Below, in pieces: positions 48,490-60,301 of a DNA stretch of 64,000 nucleotides (positions are counted from its first letter, which is position 1; every line of letters starts with the position of its first letter). This DNA comes from Lonicera japonica (Eukaryota > Streptophyta > Magnoliopsida > Dipsacales > Caprifoliaceae): NCBI GenBank assembly GCA_021464415.1, contig CM038467.1, positions 34,317,226 through 34,381,225 on the forward strand. Reading direction: 5' to 3'. A model generated the notes under the pieces. The model was not told the DNA's origin. It was given only the letters and a program-made list of their open reading frames with translations, and made no database searches. Both the position numbers and the translations under genes were made by a program.

Positions 48490-51400
48490 ACTCCATCTTG
48501 TTCCTCCATCAATACTGCTATAGCACCACCCCCGAAAGAGCCTTCACCCTCAATGGGGCCTCAACACTGAATAATGTTAACCAACTTCGAGCAATGCTAA
48601 AACTTGGTTATCGGTACCACCTTCGTCATCATATCTGCGAGATTATCCTTGGTGCCAATTTTCTCCAAAATTATTTCACCACTCTCGATAATCTCCCCAA
48701 TGAAATGAAACCGGACATTAATGTGTTTAGTTTGTCCGTGATGAACTTGGTTATTAGCCAAATGAATAGCGCTCTAGCTATCACAATATACATCGACATA
48801 TATTTTCCTGAACCGCCCCCAAATAACCTACCAAACTCCGAAGCCACAATGCTTCCTTAACTGCCTCTGTTGCTACAATGTACTCTGTTTTCATAGTAGA
48901 CAAAACCACTACACTTTGCAACATCGATCTTCAGCTAATCGGGCCACCACTAAATGTGAAAACATACCCCATGGTTGACCGTCGCTTGTTAAGATCCCTA
49001 ACATAGTCTGAATCAACATACCTGCAAATAATAGACCTCTCGGATCTTTGGTACACTAACCCCTTATTCTTCGTCCCTTGTAGGTATCGCAAAATCCACT
49101 TAACGGCATTCCAATACTGTTTTCCCAGATTTACCATAAACCTACTAACAATGCTCACAGCTTGAGTGATATCTGGTCGAGTACACATCATGGCATACAT
49201 CAAGCTTCTTACCGCACTCGTATACGAAACTTTAGCCATATACTCCACCTCTTCCTCTTTTTTTTGGAGCCATAGTTGCCGAGAGCTTAAAGTGCAGAGC
49301 TAATGGGACATTCACATGCTTTAAGTCTTGCATCTCAAATTGGACTACCACTTTCTGCAAATATTGCCTCTAAGTGAGGTGCAATCTTCCCTTCTTCCTC
49401 TCCCTTACAATCTTCATTCCAAGAATCTTCTTAGCTCCACCCAAGTCTTTTATCTCAAGCTCGAAACTCAACTGAGTCTTCACCGTGTTGATATTAAACA
49501 TACTCGATGAACAAATAAACATATCATCAACATATAAGAGTAACTAGATAAAAGAATCCCCCTTGAGTTTTTTGAAGCAAACACAATGATCAAAATCACT
49601 CCGCTTGAATTTTTGAGCCATCATGAATGTGTTAAACTTTTTGTACCATTGTCTAGGCGATTGCTTCAACCCATACAAGGACTTCTTTAGTTTACAAACA
49701 CAATCTTCTTTGCCAACAACCTTGAACCACTCTGGTTGAGATATATAAACCTCCTCTTCTAGATCCCCATGTAAGAACGCCGACTTGACGTCGAGTTATT
49801 CAAGCTCTAAGTCAAACTGTGATACCATAGCAAATAACACTCTAATGAAATCGTGTTTTATTACTGGAGATAAGACTTTATTATAATCCACCCCTTCCCA
49901 TTGTGCAAATCCTTCAACCACCATTCTTCCTTTATACCAAACGTCATAATCTAGAACCCCATATTTCTTGGCAAACACCCATTTGCACCCAATTGACTTT
50001 TTCCTTTTTGGCAACTTACAAAAATCCCAGATTTCATTCTTATGAAGAGAATTCATCTCCTTACCCATAACCACCTTCCATTCATCACAATGACTATCAA
50101 CCAATGCCTCCCGATAAGAAGTCGGTTCATTGCCATAAACCACCAATGCATATGCCACACTATCTTTATAGCTAAATCATTGCAGTGCTTGCTGAGCTCT
50201 CAGCTCCTTTCCGATCGCTAAAGATGGTACCTCTTGTTATTGTTGACTAGACCCTTCAATAGGAATCTCCACATTCTCTGAATCACTATCGAAAAAATCA
50301 ACAGGATTAGTCAATTCCGATTGCACCGGAATAGTCACCACTGGCGTAGTCACTTATGTTTGTACCATACTACTCTTTTCACTCTCATCAAGAGCCTTCA
50401 CATTTTCTCTGGGAAGCAACTTGAGCAAAGATGCCTTGTCAAATGTAACATCTTTGCTGACGATCATTTTTCGGTCTTAAAGACACCACAATTGGTATCT
50501 CTTGACTCCACTTTTTGAACCCATAAAAATCGTCTTTCAATCTCCTGGATCAATATTATCTTCACGGACGTAATAATAAGCCAAACACCCAAAGATGTGT
50601 AATGAATCGTAACTCGCAAGAGATCCTGTCCATAGGAGTTTTGTGATCGATCCTTGAAAATGGCAACATGTTTATAATGTAGCTAGCATAGGATAAAGCC
50701 TCCACCCTAATACTGTTTCCCCAAATTTGCATTTGACAACATACACCTCACTTTTTCAAGTAAGGTACAGTTCTTCTGTTGTGGTGTACCTCTAACCGTA
50801 AAATGGCGAACAATTCCCTCATCCTGACAGTACTTTTTAAATAGATCACAAGTGTACTCTCTCCCATTATCGGATCTAAGCACATTGATCTTCCTGCCAA
50901 GCTGATTTTCGACCATCTTATTCCACTTTAGAAATACCCCAAAGATCTCGTCTTTGTTCTTCATGAGATATACCTAAATCCACCAACGAAATCATCTAAA
51001 AATGTAACAAAGAACCTAATGAAATTAAATTCTTCTTCAGATCTAGGATGTACTTAACTTCCGTTAGAAGTTTTGACTGCTCTATCTTGTAACTTAAACT
51101 TAATTATTCCAATACCATCCGTCCTCCAAACGTGATCATTTTTCATCAAAACTGTTCCTCCATCCACCTTCATCAAGATATGAAAAAGGTCCTTGTTTGG
51201 GCACATATGGTATAAACAACTCGAGTCTAAAATCCACTAATCCATTGAACTTTTCCTAGGAGTAACCACTAACATACTCTCAAAGTCACTATCCCATGAA
51301 GTAACATTATTTACGGTATCATTCGCATTCTTCTTCTTCCCCTTGTTTACCCAAGTGTTAGGACAATTCTTCTTCATATGCCCTTTCCTTTTGCACTTAC

Positions 51401-51895
51401 AACATTCCATGTTATATAAGTATTTAGTACGTGACTTGGACCGAGAGTTGCTATGCGTTGCTTGTTTCCAATCATCTGTCCTTCCTCGCGTAATTAACGC
51501 ATCAAATGATGTACTACGTTTCTCCCTCTGTCTCTGCTCATTACTAAGTAGTGCCGAAGAAACGTCCTCATATTTCACAGAATTCTTGCCATATAACAAA
51601 GTGGTGCTTAAATGGTCATAGGATTCTGGAAATAAATTGAGCAACAAAATAGATTTATCCTCATCTTTCATGTCATCATTCAAGTTTTTAACAAATCGAA
51701 AATCATTTTATTAAGCTCATTAACATGCTCACTCATTGATGTACCTCTAGTATATTTAAAGTGGCACAACATCTTCTTGAGATAGAGACGATTATCTATA
51801 CTCTTCATCATGTACTTATCTTCTAGTATCCTCCATATGTTAGCCACAAATTTCTCACGCATAACATAGTATATCACATTTTGAGCTAGATGCAA
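48490..51895 (-). pseudogene. decayed Copia pol and gag
   Basis: Pieces in minus-strand order: gag 51,680-51,895 (LHLAQNVIYYVM), gag and zinc knuckle 51,237-51,683 (CCKCKRKGHMKKNC), integrase 50,707-50,964 (LRSDNGREYTC, QQKN), reverse transcriptase 49,796-50,158 (WVFAKKYG, VIKHDFIRVLFAMVSQFDLE) and RNase H 48,931-49,248 (CTRPDI, YLQGTKN, DSDYVRDLNKRRST). Each is separated by stops or shifts. It differs clearly from the young Copia at 12.3 kb. Confidence 0.85.
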
Positions 51896-51903
51896 CCGGA
51901 TAT

Positions 51904-53066
51904 TGTAGACACCCCGATCCGTGACCCCCGCAAGAACCCTAACGACCTTTGAGAACTACTGTTTTTGGAGTCCGGGATCCACCCGAGCACCTGAAAGTAT
52001 CCCAAAAGGGTTTGTTGGCCAACAAACCTATTTTTAAGTGGGATTGTTGCACGACATATCAGTATGTCGCGCGACAATCACTGATATGTCGCACGACAAA
52101 CCCCTCTGACCCCGACCATCCACTTTCTGACATATCAGTCTGTCAGAAACATCACTTCAGCCGTTTGTCGCGCGACATGGTACACATTGTCGTGCGACAT
52201 ATGCCCCTTTTGGGGAAATGTAGCGCAATAATCTTCCCCGAGCAGTATAAATAGGCCAACACCCCCATGGGTTCTAGACAGCAACTTCTCGCCACAATTT
52301 CTATACTAAAATTCCTTATTCTCTCTGATATTTTCTAATCTTTAAGCCTTCTCTGGAAGCATCTGTGATAACATTTATTTTCGCAAGAGTCTCGAATTTA
52401 ATCTTGGCACCCGAAGTGCCACCTTCCAGAGTCAGACCGCCGGAAATATTTCTAAGAGGAAAGTTGATATCCGTTAGAGGTCTTCTCTGCTGTATTATAT
52501 TTTCTCTCTTATTCTTATTATTATCGCCGGGAAGGTAACAAAAGTCTCTTCTAGTAATTAACCCCGCGACCTGACCGGGCAGGTCGATCCCCGTCCTAGT
52601 AAGCGAAATGGCGACATGGTTGTGGTAGATTCCTAACGCGCTCGAAAATCAGGTTTCCATTAGTTATTTCCAGAAAGCAGTAGAATATCAGTAAAAACAT
52701 CCAAGTTTTCCAACATAGAATAAACATATAAGACCGCTAGAGACCGAAAGGGCGGAATGGGTGCTTAACACCTTCCCAAACCGTAATATAGTCCCCGAAC
52801 CCTATAGAATCCTGGTTTCGTAGACAAACGTGTAAAGAAAGGCTTATCTGTAGCCTTCCCTCTTACACAATCATTTTGTCCTGTTTCTCTTGTAAAACGT
52901 ACTGGCGACTCTGAACGAACCCTCTTGCATCTAGAAATAGGATAGAGGGACACCCGATATGAATTATCAACATATAGAAGAAAATGGAACAAAGGAATCC
53001 TTTCCGATGTTTCAGACTCCCAAACCAGAGGCTGAGAACCTGGGGTCGCATTTACGGATTCTCACA
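51904..53066 (+). mobile_element. TG...CA element (solo-LTR-like, Ogre/Tat-type) nested in Copia gag
   Basis: A 1163-bp block starting TGTAGACACCCC and ending TTCTCACA, flanked by a perfect 5-bp duplication GATAT (51899-51903 and 53067-53071). Removing it and one duplicate rejoins the Copia gag. A TATAAATAG box is at 52246-52254, with palindromes TGTCGCGCGACA (52065-52076, 52166-52177) and variants (52087-52098, 52188-52199) upstream. ACTGGCGACTCTG near 52,901 resembles the tRNA-Arg primer site used by Tat/Ogre elements, so the block may hold an LTR plus some leader rather than a pure solo LTR. Confidence 0.75.
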
Positions 53067-53083
53067 GATATTGCTACAAGGCT

Positions 53084-53280
53084 TCAAATCATACTCCTCC
53101 CATTCAACATCTGTCATCATCGTGGGCTTAGCTTCCACACCTAACAATGCCTTATGAAAATCCTGTTAGATCAAAACATCGCACATTTGGCATTGCCACA
53201 TGCCAAAATTTACAAAAATTTTATCAAATTTCTCTACATCAATCTCTATTGCTAACACCTTTGAGGTTTTAGAAGTAAAC
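53084..53280 (-). pseudogene. 5' end of the decayed Copia gag
   Basis: The minus strand reads MFTSKTSKVLAIEIDVEKF, then FGMWQCQM with an in-frame stop, and FHKALLGV with EWEEYDL. This is the gag N-terminus, cut off from the rest by the nested element at 51904-53066. Confidence 0.75.
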
Positions 53281-53412
53281 ATCTTTAGTCACCAATGAAC
53301 TTGACAATCCAATAACTAAACAAATATTAAACAATCTCACCTAGGAATTTTATCAAACACTTGGCGCGTGACACAAATCCCACCTTTCTCGTTTTAGACT
53401 TTGATACCAATT

Positions 53413-53832
53413 TGATGCACCAAATCGGTCACAACCGAGCAAGACGCAACACGAAGTGATCACACAGGCTCAAAGGATTATCGATCGAAAGAACCGCCAT
53501 AAGAAAGCACACTCACAATAGAGAAATAAGAAAATAAACAACAATCGCACAAAACAAGGTTTTACCGTGTTGTTGGCGTAAATGCCACTAATCCACACAT
53601 ATGATAGCTTCTATTGATAATTGAAACAAAAAGTTGATTAAAAGCACACAAGAAAAAATTCTCTCAAATTTTAAATCTCAAGCCTTCATGCAACACAAAA
53701 TAAGCCAAAATAACACTAAATAGACAAGTTGCATGGGCATGGAAACCCTATGATCGATCATGAATACCTGAAAAAGCCACTGCCCACACCATGCTCGATC
53801 ATGGTTATAAGAAGGGAGAGCCAAACTTCACA
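53413..53832 (-). repeat. 5' LTR of the degenerate Copia
   Basis: 420 bp, TGATGCACC...CTTCACA on the plus strand (TG...CA on the minus strand). Contains ATGATCGATCAT-type palindromes near 53,748 and 53,787. Confidence 0.78.
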
Positions 53833-54500
53833 GGTGTATGGGGGGTTTTTGATGAGTCTGAAGATAGCACTAGAGTTGGATCATGGAGTGAAGACTATGC
53901 AGACCCCATCCGGGTTCCAAGTGGTCCAATCACCCGAGCTAGAGCCAAGAAGATCAATGAAGCACTTATGGTCATGGTCCAAGCAATGATGAACAAAGCT
54001 GAAGCATGGAGGAGCATTGAGGGAGCTCGGGCCCAAGAATGGAAGACATTGCTTATTCAATTAGCAACCCAAGAGATTAAAATGTGTATTTGATAAATGG
54101 GCTAGGCTTTATTTATTTTAAGTTTAATTTATGTTTTAGTTTTGTTTTGGTCCAAAGTTTGTGAGAAACTATTATTTTCGTTTTGTTTTGTTTATTTTCA
54201 AAATTGGGCTTAGGCTAGGTTTATTACCTTTTCTCCTATTTAAAGGAGATAACATTATTGTGTTGGGCAGCCTTTGATTAATAAAATTTTGAGTGTTTTC
54301 ACCTCTTGCGTTCTAAGAACGACTCGAACAACCAGAATTAGGGTTCTTGTTGTTTTTCAACTTAGAAATCAATTAACCCATCAATTGATTGTTTGTCTTT
54401 GACTATACCACGATTCTTTCTCATTTTCGGGATTGGGTCGTGATTCCAAGGTTCTTGCATCTTCATACGTTAAGGGTTACAGATCCATCTTGCTTGGATA
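53833..54500 (+). pseudogene. 3' end of a Ty3/Gypsy element (pol tail and LTR-like sequence)
   Basis: The frame ending at 54,093 reads DPIRVPSGPITRARAKKINEA and then an acidic, Gln-rich end. GPITRARAKK is a phrase typical of the region after the integrase in plant Gypsy polyproteins. The following 400 bp contain a TATTTAAA box (54,238-54,245) and a leader-like stretch, as in a Gypsy LTR. The left side is cut by the Copia LTR at 53832. The LTR borders could not be fixed. Confidence 0.6.
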
Positions 54501-55379
54501 GAATACGATCACAATTTATATCAGTTTTGCACCTTCTGATGTAAGCAAATTTTATTAGGTTGCTAGGCATGTGGATCCATGGGGTAAAGGTCAAGGGGTG
54601 GTACCCTTGGAAATAGAAGGCAACACATAAGTGTAGATATGGCATTAACATAGGCATAGGCCTCTAGTATCATACTGAAGCCATACAATATCGTATTATA
54701 TCGACTTTTCCATATCAAATCCATGCAACATAGGTTACAAGTAGGTAGCTTAGCTGAACCTTCTCACTCTTTATTTTATATTACACTTATCAGTCATGGT
54801 TGGGTTGTAAAAGTGTCATGCTTTTTCAAGAGGTGAAGTTGGACATTAAATCTCTAAAATGTAAACTTCCAAAAAAAAGTATCATATATGTAAACTTCGA
54901 AGTGTTTATCATTTTTGTGCCTTAATCCTCTTAAAGCGCAAACTTTGCGCGTACGCTTGTAAATGCCCCTTTAACAACTATGTGCTAGCCTGACGCATAG
55001 TAAAATGTTCTTTGATTTCATTATAAAGAAGTCTACCTTATATTTTGTTACATTGCACACATTGTAAAATCTTTATATCTTTTGTAGTTTCTTCGATTTC
55101 ATAAGCAACAAAACTTTTGTAAGAAAATCAAAAAGTAATTTTTGCCTTCCTAATTTTAGTGTATTGGAGCAAAAGTTTACCATATTTCGGTACACATGTG
55201 ACATACATAAACTGATAGGAAACATGATATAGAATCTTCTTGCAGCCCGCAATTCTTAGTTATCGATCCTAAAGGGCTTGCTAGAAAAGTAAATTAAAGA
55301 AAATTCTATATTTTTCTTTGATTTTGTTACCCAAGACCAATACGCACGCATTATAATGAATTACCTTGTTTAGTCTTAC
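54501..55379. other. intergenic
   Basis: No gene seen. Sequence directly downstream (in minus-strand terms) of the LRR gene's last possible exon. Confidence 0.5.
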
Positions 55380-55428
55380 CTTCCTTTAGCATATCTTTGT
55401 TGATGAAGATGCCTTCGGTTCTTGCAGC
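55380..55428 (-). other. possible 3' exon of the LRR gene
   Basis: On the minus strand a TATTTAG acceptor is followed by 49 bp reading AARTEGIFINKDMLKE and a GTAAG donor. It is in phase with the donor CAG/GTAATT that overlaps the end of the main LRR exon near 56,267. Speculative without transcripts. Confidence 0.35.
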
Positions 55429-55699
55429 CTAAATAATAGAAAAGGAAATGCTTAGCCTATGATAAACATTACGTAAGCAAGAAATCATACACATGAAATA
55501 TATATATATATATATAAAGCAATTTTTTTTTTCCATTCTTCTCTTTTTTTTCGACACCGACAGCAAAGCCACAATCTGCTACGGTGCCCACAACTCTAAT
55601 CAAACCATGAAAAAGATTGATCCAATGAGGAGTTAATACTCCTATCACGTACTCTTTTGCGCACATCTTTTGTAAGTGTAGCATTACTGTAATATTATA

Positions 55700-55984
55700 C
55701 TACATCCGTCCCAATTTAATTGTCACACTTTGAAAAACTAAAAATTAAGGAGATATAATGATTACTTTAAGAGAAAATGCTTATTTCCATAAATGACCTT
55801 TACTTTTCTCTTAATAAAAAAAGGTGGCAGAACCCACAATAAATAAAGTGGTGAGAGCTTAAAGGGTAATATTGAAAATAATAAAAAGCGTTCTAATTAA
55901 TGACTTGCTAAATATAAAAAGTGAACAATTATTTTGGGATATCTAAAAATGGAATAGTGGACAATTAAATTGGGACAGAGGGAG
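55700..55984. mobile_element. Stowaway (Tc1/mariner) MITE
   Basis: Ends CTACATCCGTCCCA and (reverse complement) CTCCCTCTGTCCCA, flanked by TA on both sides (55698-55699, 55985-55986). 285 bp, no coding capacity. It lies in the intron before the possible last LRR exon. Confidence 0.88.
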
Positions 55985-56239
55985 TACTTGATTGTAACTG
56001 GGTTATTTTGAATTGACATGGATTGAATACAGTACTAATTAAGTCAAATTTTTGTCAAAGAAAATAGTGACAAAAATAACTTGTACTGTTTATTTTACCT
56101 ATTAGCACTACGATTCAATGAAAAGATTGAATTACGAATGCAGCAAATATGCTTTAGAGTATTAATCTCATAGTGTTACTGTAAAGAGGCATAGATGAGA
56201 AATGCTAGTTTAGATAGAAGTAAGGAAACGCGATTAGTA

Positions 56240-58380
56240 TTATTGAATAAGTAAGTCAAAAATTACCTGATTCTCAAGAGAGGGTTGATTAAGGGAGTTT
56301 CCAGATTGTTTTAGTTGATCCATCAAATGGACAAATACGTGATGCAAATAATCTATTTCATTGCTGCTCAAGTCCAGCGCTTTCGAACACTGGCTTTCAT
56401 CTTTGACCTTGTCCATATATTTACTGTACTTGTCCTCAGGAGAAAGATTATCGAGCTTTGGGCAATTATAAACAACTATCTTTTGTAGCTTCTGTGGGAT
56501 GATTAAACCACTAGAAATGCTGAGCAATTCAGGTAGGTGTACGAGTAATATCGTCTGCAAGCTCGGGAGACATGCGTGATCAGCTTCCAAGAGGCCAGGT
56601 TCTACAGTTACTAGACTTTGAATCTTGGGACAATCTTTAACTATAAGCTCTTTCAAGTTTACAAGATTACGCAGCAATGCTGGGTTGAAAATGGTGATCA
56701 ACTCAGGGCATGTATGAAGCGCCAAGATTTCTAGACTAGACAAACAACCTGTAACAATTGGACCTTTCCAAATGCATTGTAAGTTCTTCATGTGATGAAC
56801 ACTCAAGTAACGTAGCAATTCAAGAGCAGGTTTTCTATCATTTGCAGTAGCATTATCCCCTTCTTCATAAAAGTCACTTCTGTCAATAATAGTTTCCATC
56901 ATATTGCATTCCACAATCAAGCAGCACACGAGAAGAGTCATCTCCTGGATCTTGAATACAGATAACTTTTCAAAAGTCCATTGGCGATCAAGGAACAAAG
57001 CCTTAGCATGTTTAAGTGCCTTGCCAACTACATCTGTGTTTCCCTCTCCGTTTACATACTTCAAGCATTTCTCGGATTTCTCGTACTCACTCTGAAGATC
57101 ATCCGGCAGACAAATTACAATATCCGATTCATGGCGGCCCACAATCAACCTAAAGTTCGATAAACTTTTGTACACGTTCCTCGGGAGTTGCAGGAATTGT
57201 TGTAATAGCTCATCTGTTGGAAGGTACAATTTCAGTATTTCCATGTTTCTCAAATCTGACAACTCATTGATGATAGTTCTTGCCTCTTCATCCCACCACT
57301 TGCAGTCCGGATCAACATGAATACTTAATTCCTTCAGGTGAGATAATTTAGATAATGCTCCTCTTGGGATAATTGCCTTAATTTTTTTTCTTCTTATGTA
57401 GCTGTCTGCACATTTGTACAAGGACACCTATTGGAAAACAAGATTTTATTATTTATGTAAATTGATAGTTTACTAATTTTAATATGGTATTGTTTCATTG
57501 CATGTCTTTGGTTAGAACATATCTAATTTTCAATTTAGTAATTGAGTCATTCCTTATTTAGTTATTTCCTTTGTTTCTTTTCCTATATTCTTATTTTAGG
57601 GTTTATTCGTGACCTATTTATTTCCCCTTCGAGCAATAATTTTAGAAGATACAATTTGGAGAACAAGTATTGAGGACACACTGACATATCACATGTGCAT
57701 TAGTTAGCAATAAACTTTGAGTAGATTCTATTTATGGCGGACTCAATTTGTTGATCACTAACATAGTGGCAATACGTCATTGTAATAACACATTTACAAA
57801 AGCAGTTAGAACAACAGTTATCAATATATGTATAATCTTATTTTCCAACAATACCTTCAAGCATTCCAACTGAACTAGATCTCCAATTTCCTCGGGCAAA
57901 CATATGAGCTCAGTTCCTTCTAGATCAAGCACCTCCAGATTTTTAAGAGCTCCGATACTAGCTGGTAGTTCCATCAAGATTTTGTCACCTCTCAACAAGA
58001 GTTGACGAAGTTCAACCAAACTGGAAATTGTATCAGGCAATGATTCAATGCTCCTATTCGACAAATCGAGAGCTCTAACTGCGTACATGCTTTCAAGCTC
58101 TGAGAGAGGAATGTCTGTCATATCCGCTATACGTTCGAAAAATGAGTTGACTGGGTTAAGGAACCATGAATTGTCCAGCACCTCGTTCGAGCTCGATCCT
58201 TCTCCCTCCTGATCCTTAAGTAACCCGACATCTGCGATGCCAGCTGCTTCCACTTTTTCAATAAATGCTGCACGAGATATAAAATTGTTGACGATGCCTG
58301 ATACCACTTGGGACCCAACCATCTTGAGTTTATCTTCGGTCATTTCAATAATTTTTTGAACGCAGCTTGACTCAACTCTG
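56240..58380 (-). CDS. LRR part of a CC-NB-LRR type resistance protein (truncated)
   Basis: Exons 57855 to about 58380 and 56240-57427, joined by a GT/AG intron (CLK/VSLYKC). The first continues upstream of the ATG at 58343 in the same frame (SSCVQKIIE) to a CTCAG acceptor, so that ATG may not be the true start. About 558 residues from that ATG. Residues about 87-160 are canonical LRRs (ALDLSNRSIESLPDTISSL, LPASIGALKNLEVLDLEG); the second exon has the degenerate LRRs of the RPS2/At4g27190/At4g19050-like group (HLKELSI, CPELITIFN, CPKIQSL, CPKLDNLSPE). No P-loop, kinase 2 or GLPLA is found upstream within the window, so the NB-ARC is missing or lies past unseen exons. A broken receptor or an LRR-only protein are both possible. 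Confidence 0.78.
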
Positions 58381-58571
58381 AGGATTTATTGCAATCAAAA
58401 TCCAAAATAAAGTGAAATGATGACAATATCATATTGAATTTATTTACAGATTCTAAAGCAAATAACAAATTTGGCATATTAACAAACTTCAATCATTTAA
58501 CAAAGATCCTTAATCCATATTAATTAGCAAATGTACATATCTTCTTTCTCTTTCTAAGTAATTTCAGAAAC

Positions 58572-58668
58572 CATGTAGTCAGCAATCATTCCAGTTCTAT
58601 TTTCAAAAGTAGGTTCGACTTTTAACAAATTTGGCATTCTATCCAATGGTTTTACCCAATGGATATCC
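58572..58668 (-). other. possible upstream exon of the LRR gene
   Basis: After an ATAATAG acceptor the minus strand reads DIHWVKPLDRMPNLLKVEPT and a further coding-like stretch to about 58,572, where ATG/GTTTC could be a donor. The text looks protein-like but has no domain I can name. Confidence 0.35.
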
Positions 58669-58879
58669 CTATTATAATCAATGTACATTAATTTTAAAGA
58701 AACCATATGAAATAAATTATAGAAAAAGAAATCTGAAAAGCAAACATATATATATATGTATAATACTAGAATCCGCAACACACACGATGTGTGTAATGCT
58801 ATACTTGATAAATGCTTTAAAAATATATGCCAATTATATAAGTGGTATAGAAGTGCTTTTATCATTAATTGTAAGGTAA

Positions 58880-60292
58880 TGGCTTCAAATCACTTTGCAA
58901 CGCAAATTTTATTTATTTTATGGCACTTAAAGCTTATTTTGATAATTACATAAGAAAACAAAAAAAAAAATTAATTTAATGTGCTTAATTAATAATGTAT
59001 ACATATAGAGTAGTGGAATGGTAGGTACTTTCCACCATAGGCTATGGTGAGTACTTCTTTAAATTAACATATCTTTAGGATTTAAACTAGTAATTTAACA
59101 TTTTAATTATGTTTATATAATGTTAAAAAGACTAACTATTCAATTTCAATTTGTTTTGGGAACTGAAACAAGGGCAAATGGTGAATAACATTTCCCACCA
59201 TTTCTACAGGACATTTGAATTATTTTACATATATATATAAGGTCTAGCTTAGTATCGAGACAGACATATGGCATATCTGATTGGCGATTGTTTGATGGAC
59301 TGTCCATATATAGACCGGTCCTTAAGTGATGAACTTTTGTCCCCAAAAGATAAGGATATGTTTTTGGTACTATGTGATTTGATGATTTTACAAAAAGATG
59401 GATATGGATACGCATTTCCCCTAATTTAACCTAAAAACCCATATGTATACAACCGTGTTTAACTATAATTTGTATACAATTAGAAAAGGCTCTGACGATG
59501 GGTTTAATAAATGCTTTGACTTAAATATGGCACTTAGATATAATATTGATGATATATGCAAGCTATTGGATAACTATAGTATGAATTTGATAAAAACCCA
59601 CCAATATTCAAATGATAACCGATAGATTATATGATATGCATCCTATGAATTTATACCACAAGAAATTGGTGGGATAATTGATGGTTTATGATATTGATAC
59701 CCTTTTAGAGATATTTAAATAAGCTTATATGGTTTTTTTTGTATACATTGGTATTGACTATGTTGAGATTTTGATGATAATATTGTTGTTACTTATGTTT
59801 TTGGCAAAATTATCTACGTAAGTAGTCATAGTAAGGTTAGAGCCTTATAATGTAAGGTTGGAGCCTTGGTTTAGAGTGCGGTTGTAATCACAACGATTGT
59901 AGCCACTATGATTGAGTACGGGTACAAGTTGTCTCACAGCATAATTGGTGCCTTAACTATTTGAATGCCAACGCATTGAATTTCTTTTAAAATTGCAGGT
60001 TTTGTATCAAAAATTACTTTGTTTCATAATAATTGGTAATGTTGGCTAAATCTATGAGACTTTTATACAAATATGGTTGTTATTAGTTGGTTGGCATAAT
60101 TATATGCCGTTAATATACTTGACTAGGTTATTGCCTTGAGATTACAAGTTTTGGTCTGGATATAGGTTGTAGCCTTTTGATGAGATAAGGGGTGCAGCCC
60201 TTTAGTTTCCTTCCTGATGAGTTAGACACCTATTGTAGGATAATTGGTTTCTTGTAGAACCAATACATCATAGTTTCTTATACTGCTAATGT
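58880..60292. other. intergenic
   Basis: AT-rich, no gene recognised. Confidence 0.5.
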
Positions 60293-60301
60293 TACTTAAT
60301 T

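Larger units (their letters stand above)
48079..53832 (-). mobile_element. degenerate Ty1/Copia element with nested insertion
   Basis: Its right LTR (53413-53832, 5' on the minus strand) and truncated left LTR (48079-48435) share long stretches with many differences. On the minus strand the element runs gag, protease/integrase, reverse transcriptase and RNase H from right to left, all full of stops and frameshifts. The PBS (TGGTATCAA) lies at 53401-53409 beside the right LTR. Gag is interrupted by the element at 51904-53066. The left LTR has lost its last ~95 bp (U5 side), where it meets the 30-bp repeat at 48051-48080. Confidence 0.85.

Noticed and set aside
52765..53144. Short open frames in the nested TG...CA element
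   Set aside because: They lie across the element's leader-like end, carry no gag motif, and one runs into antisense Copia gag.
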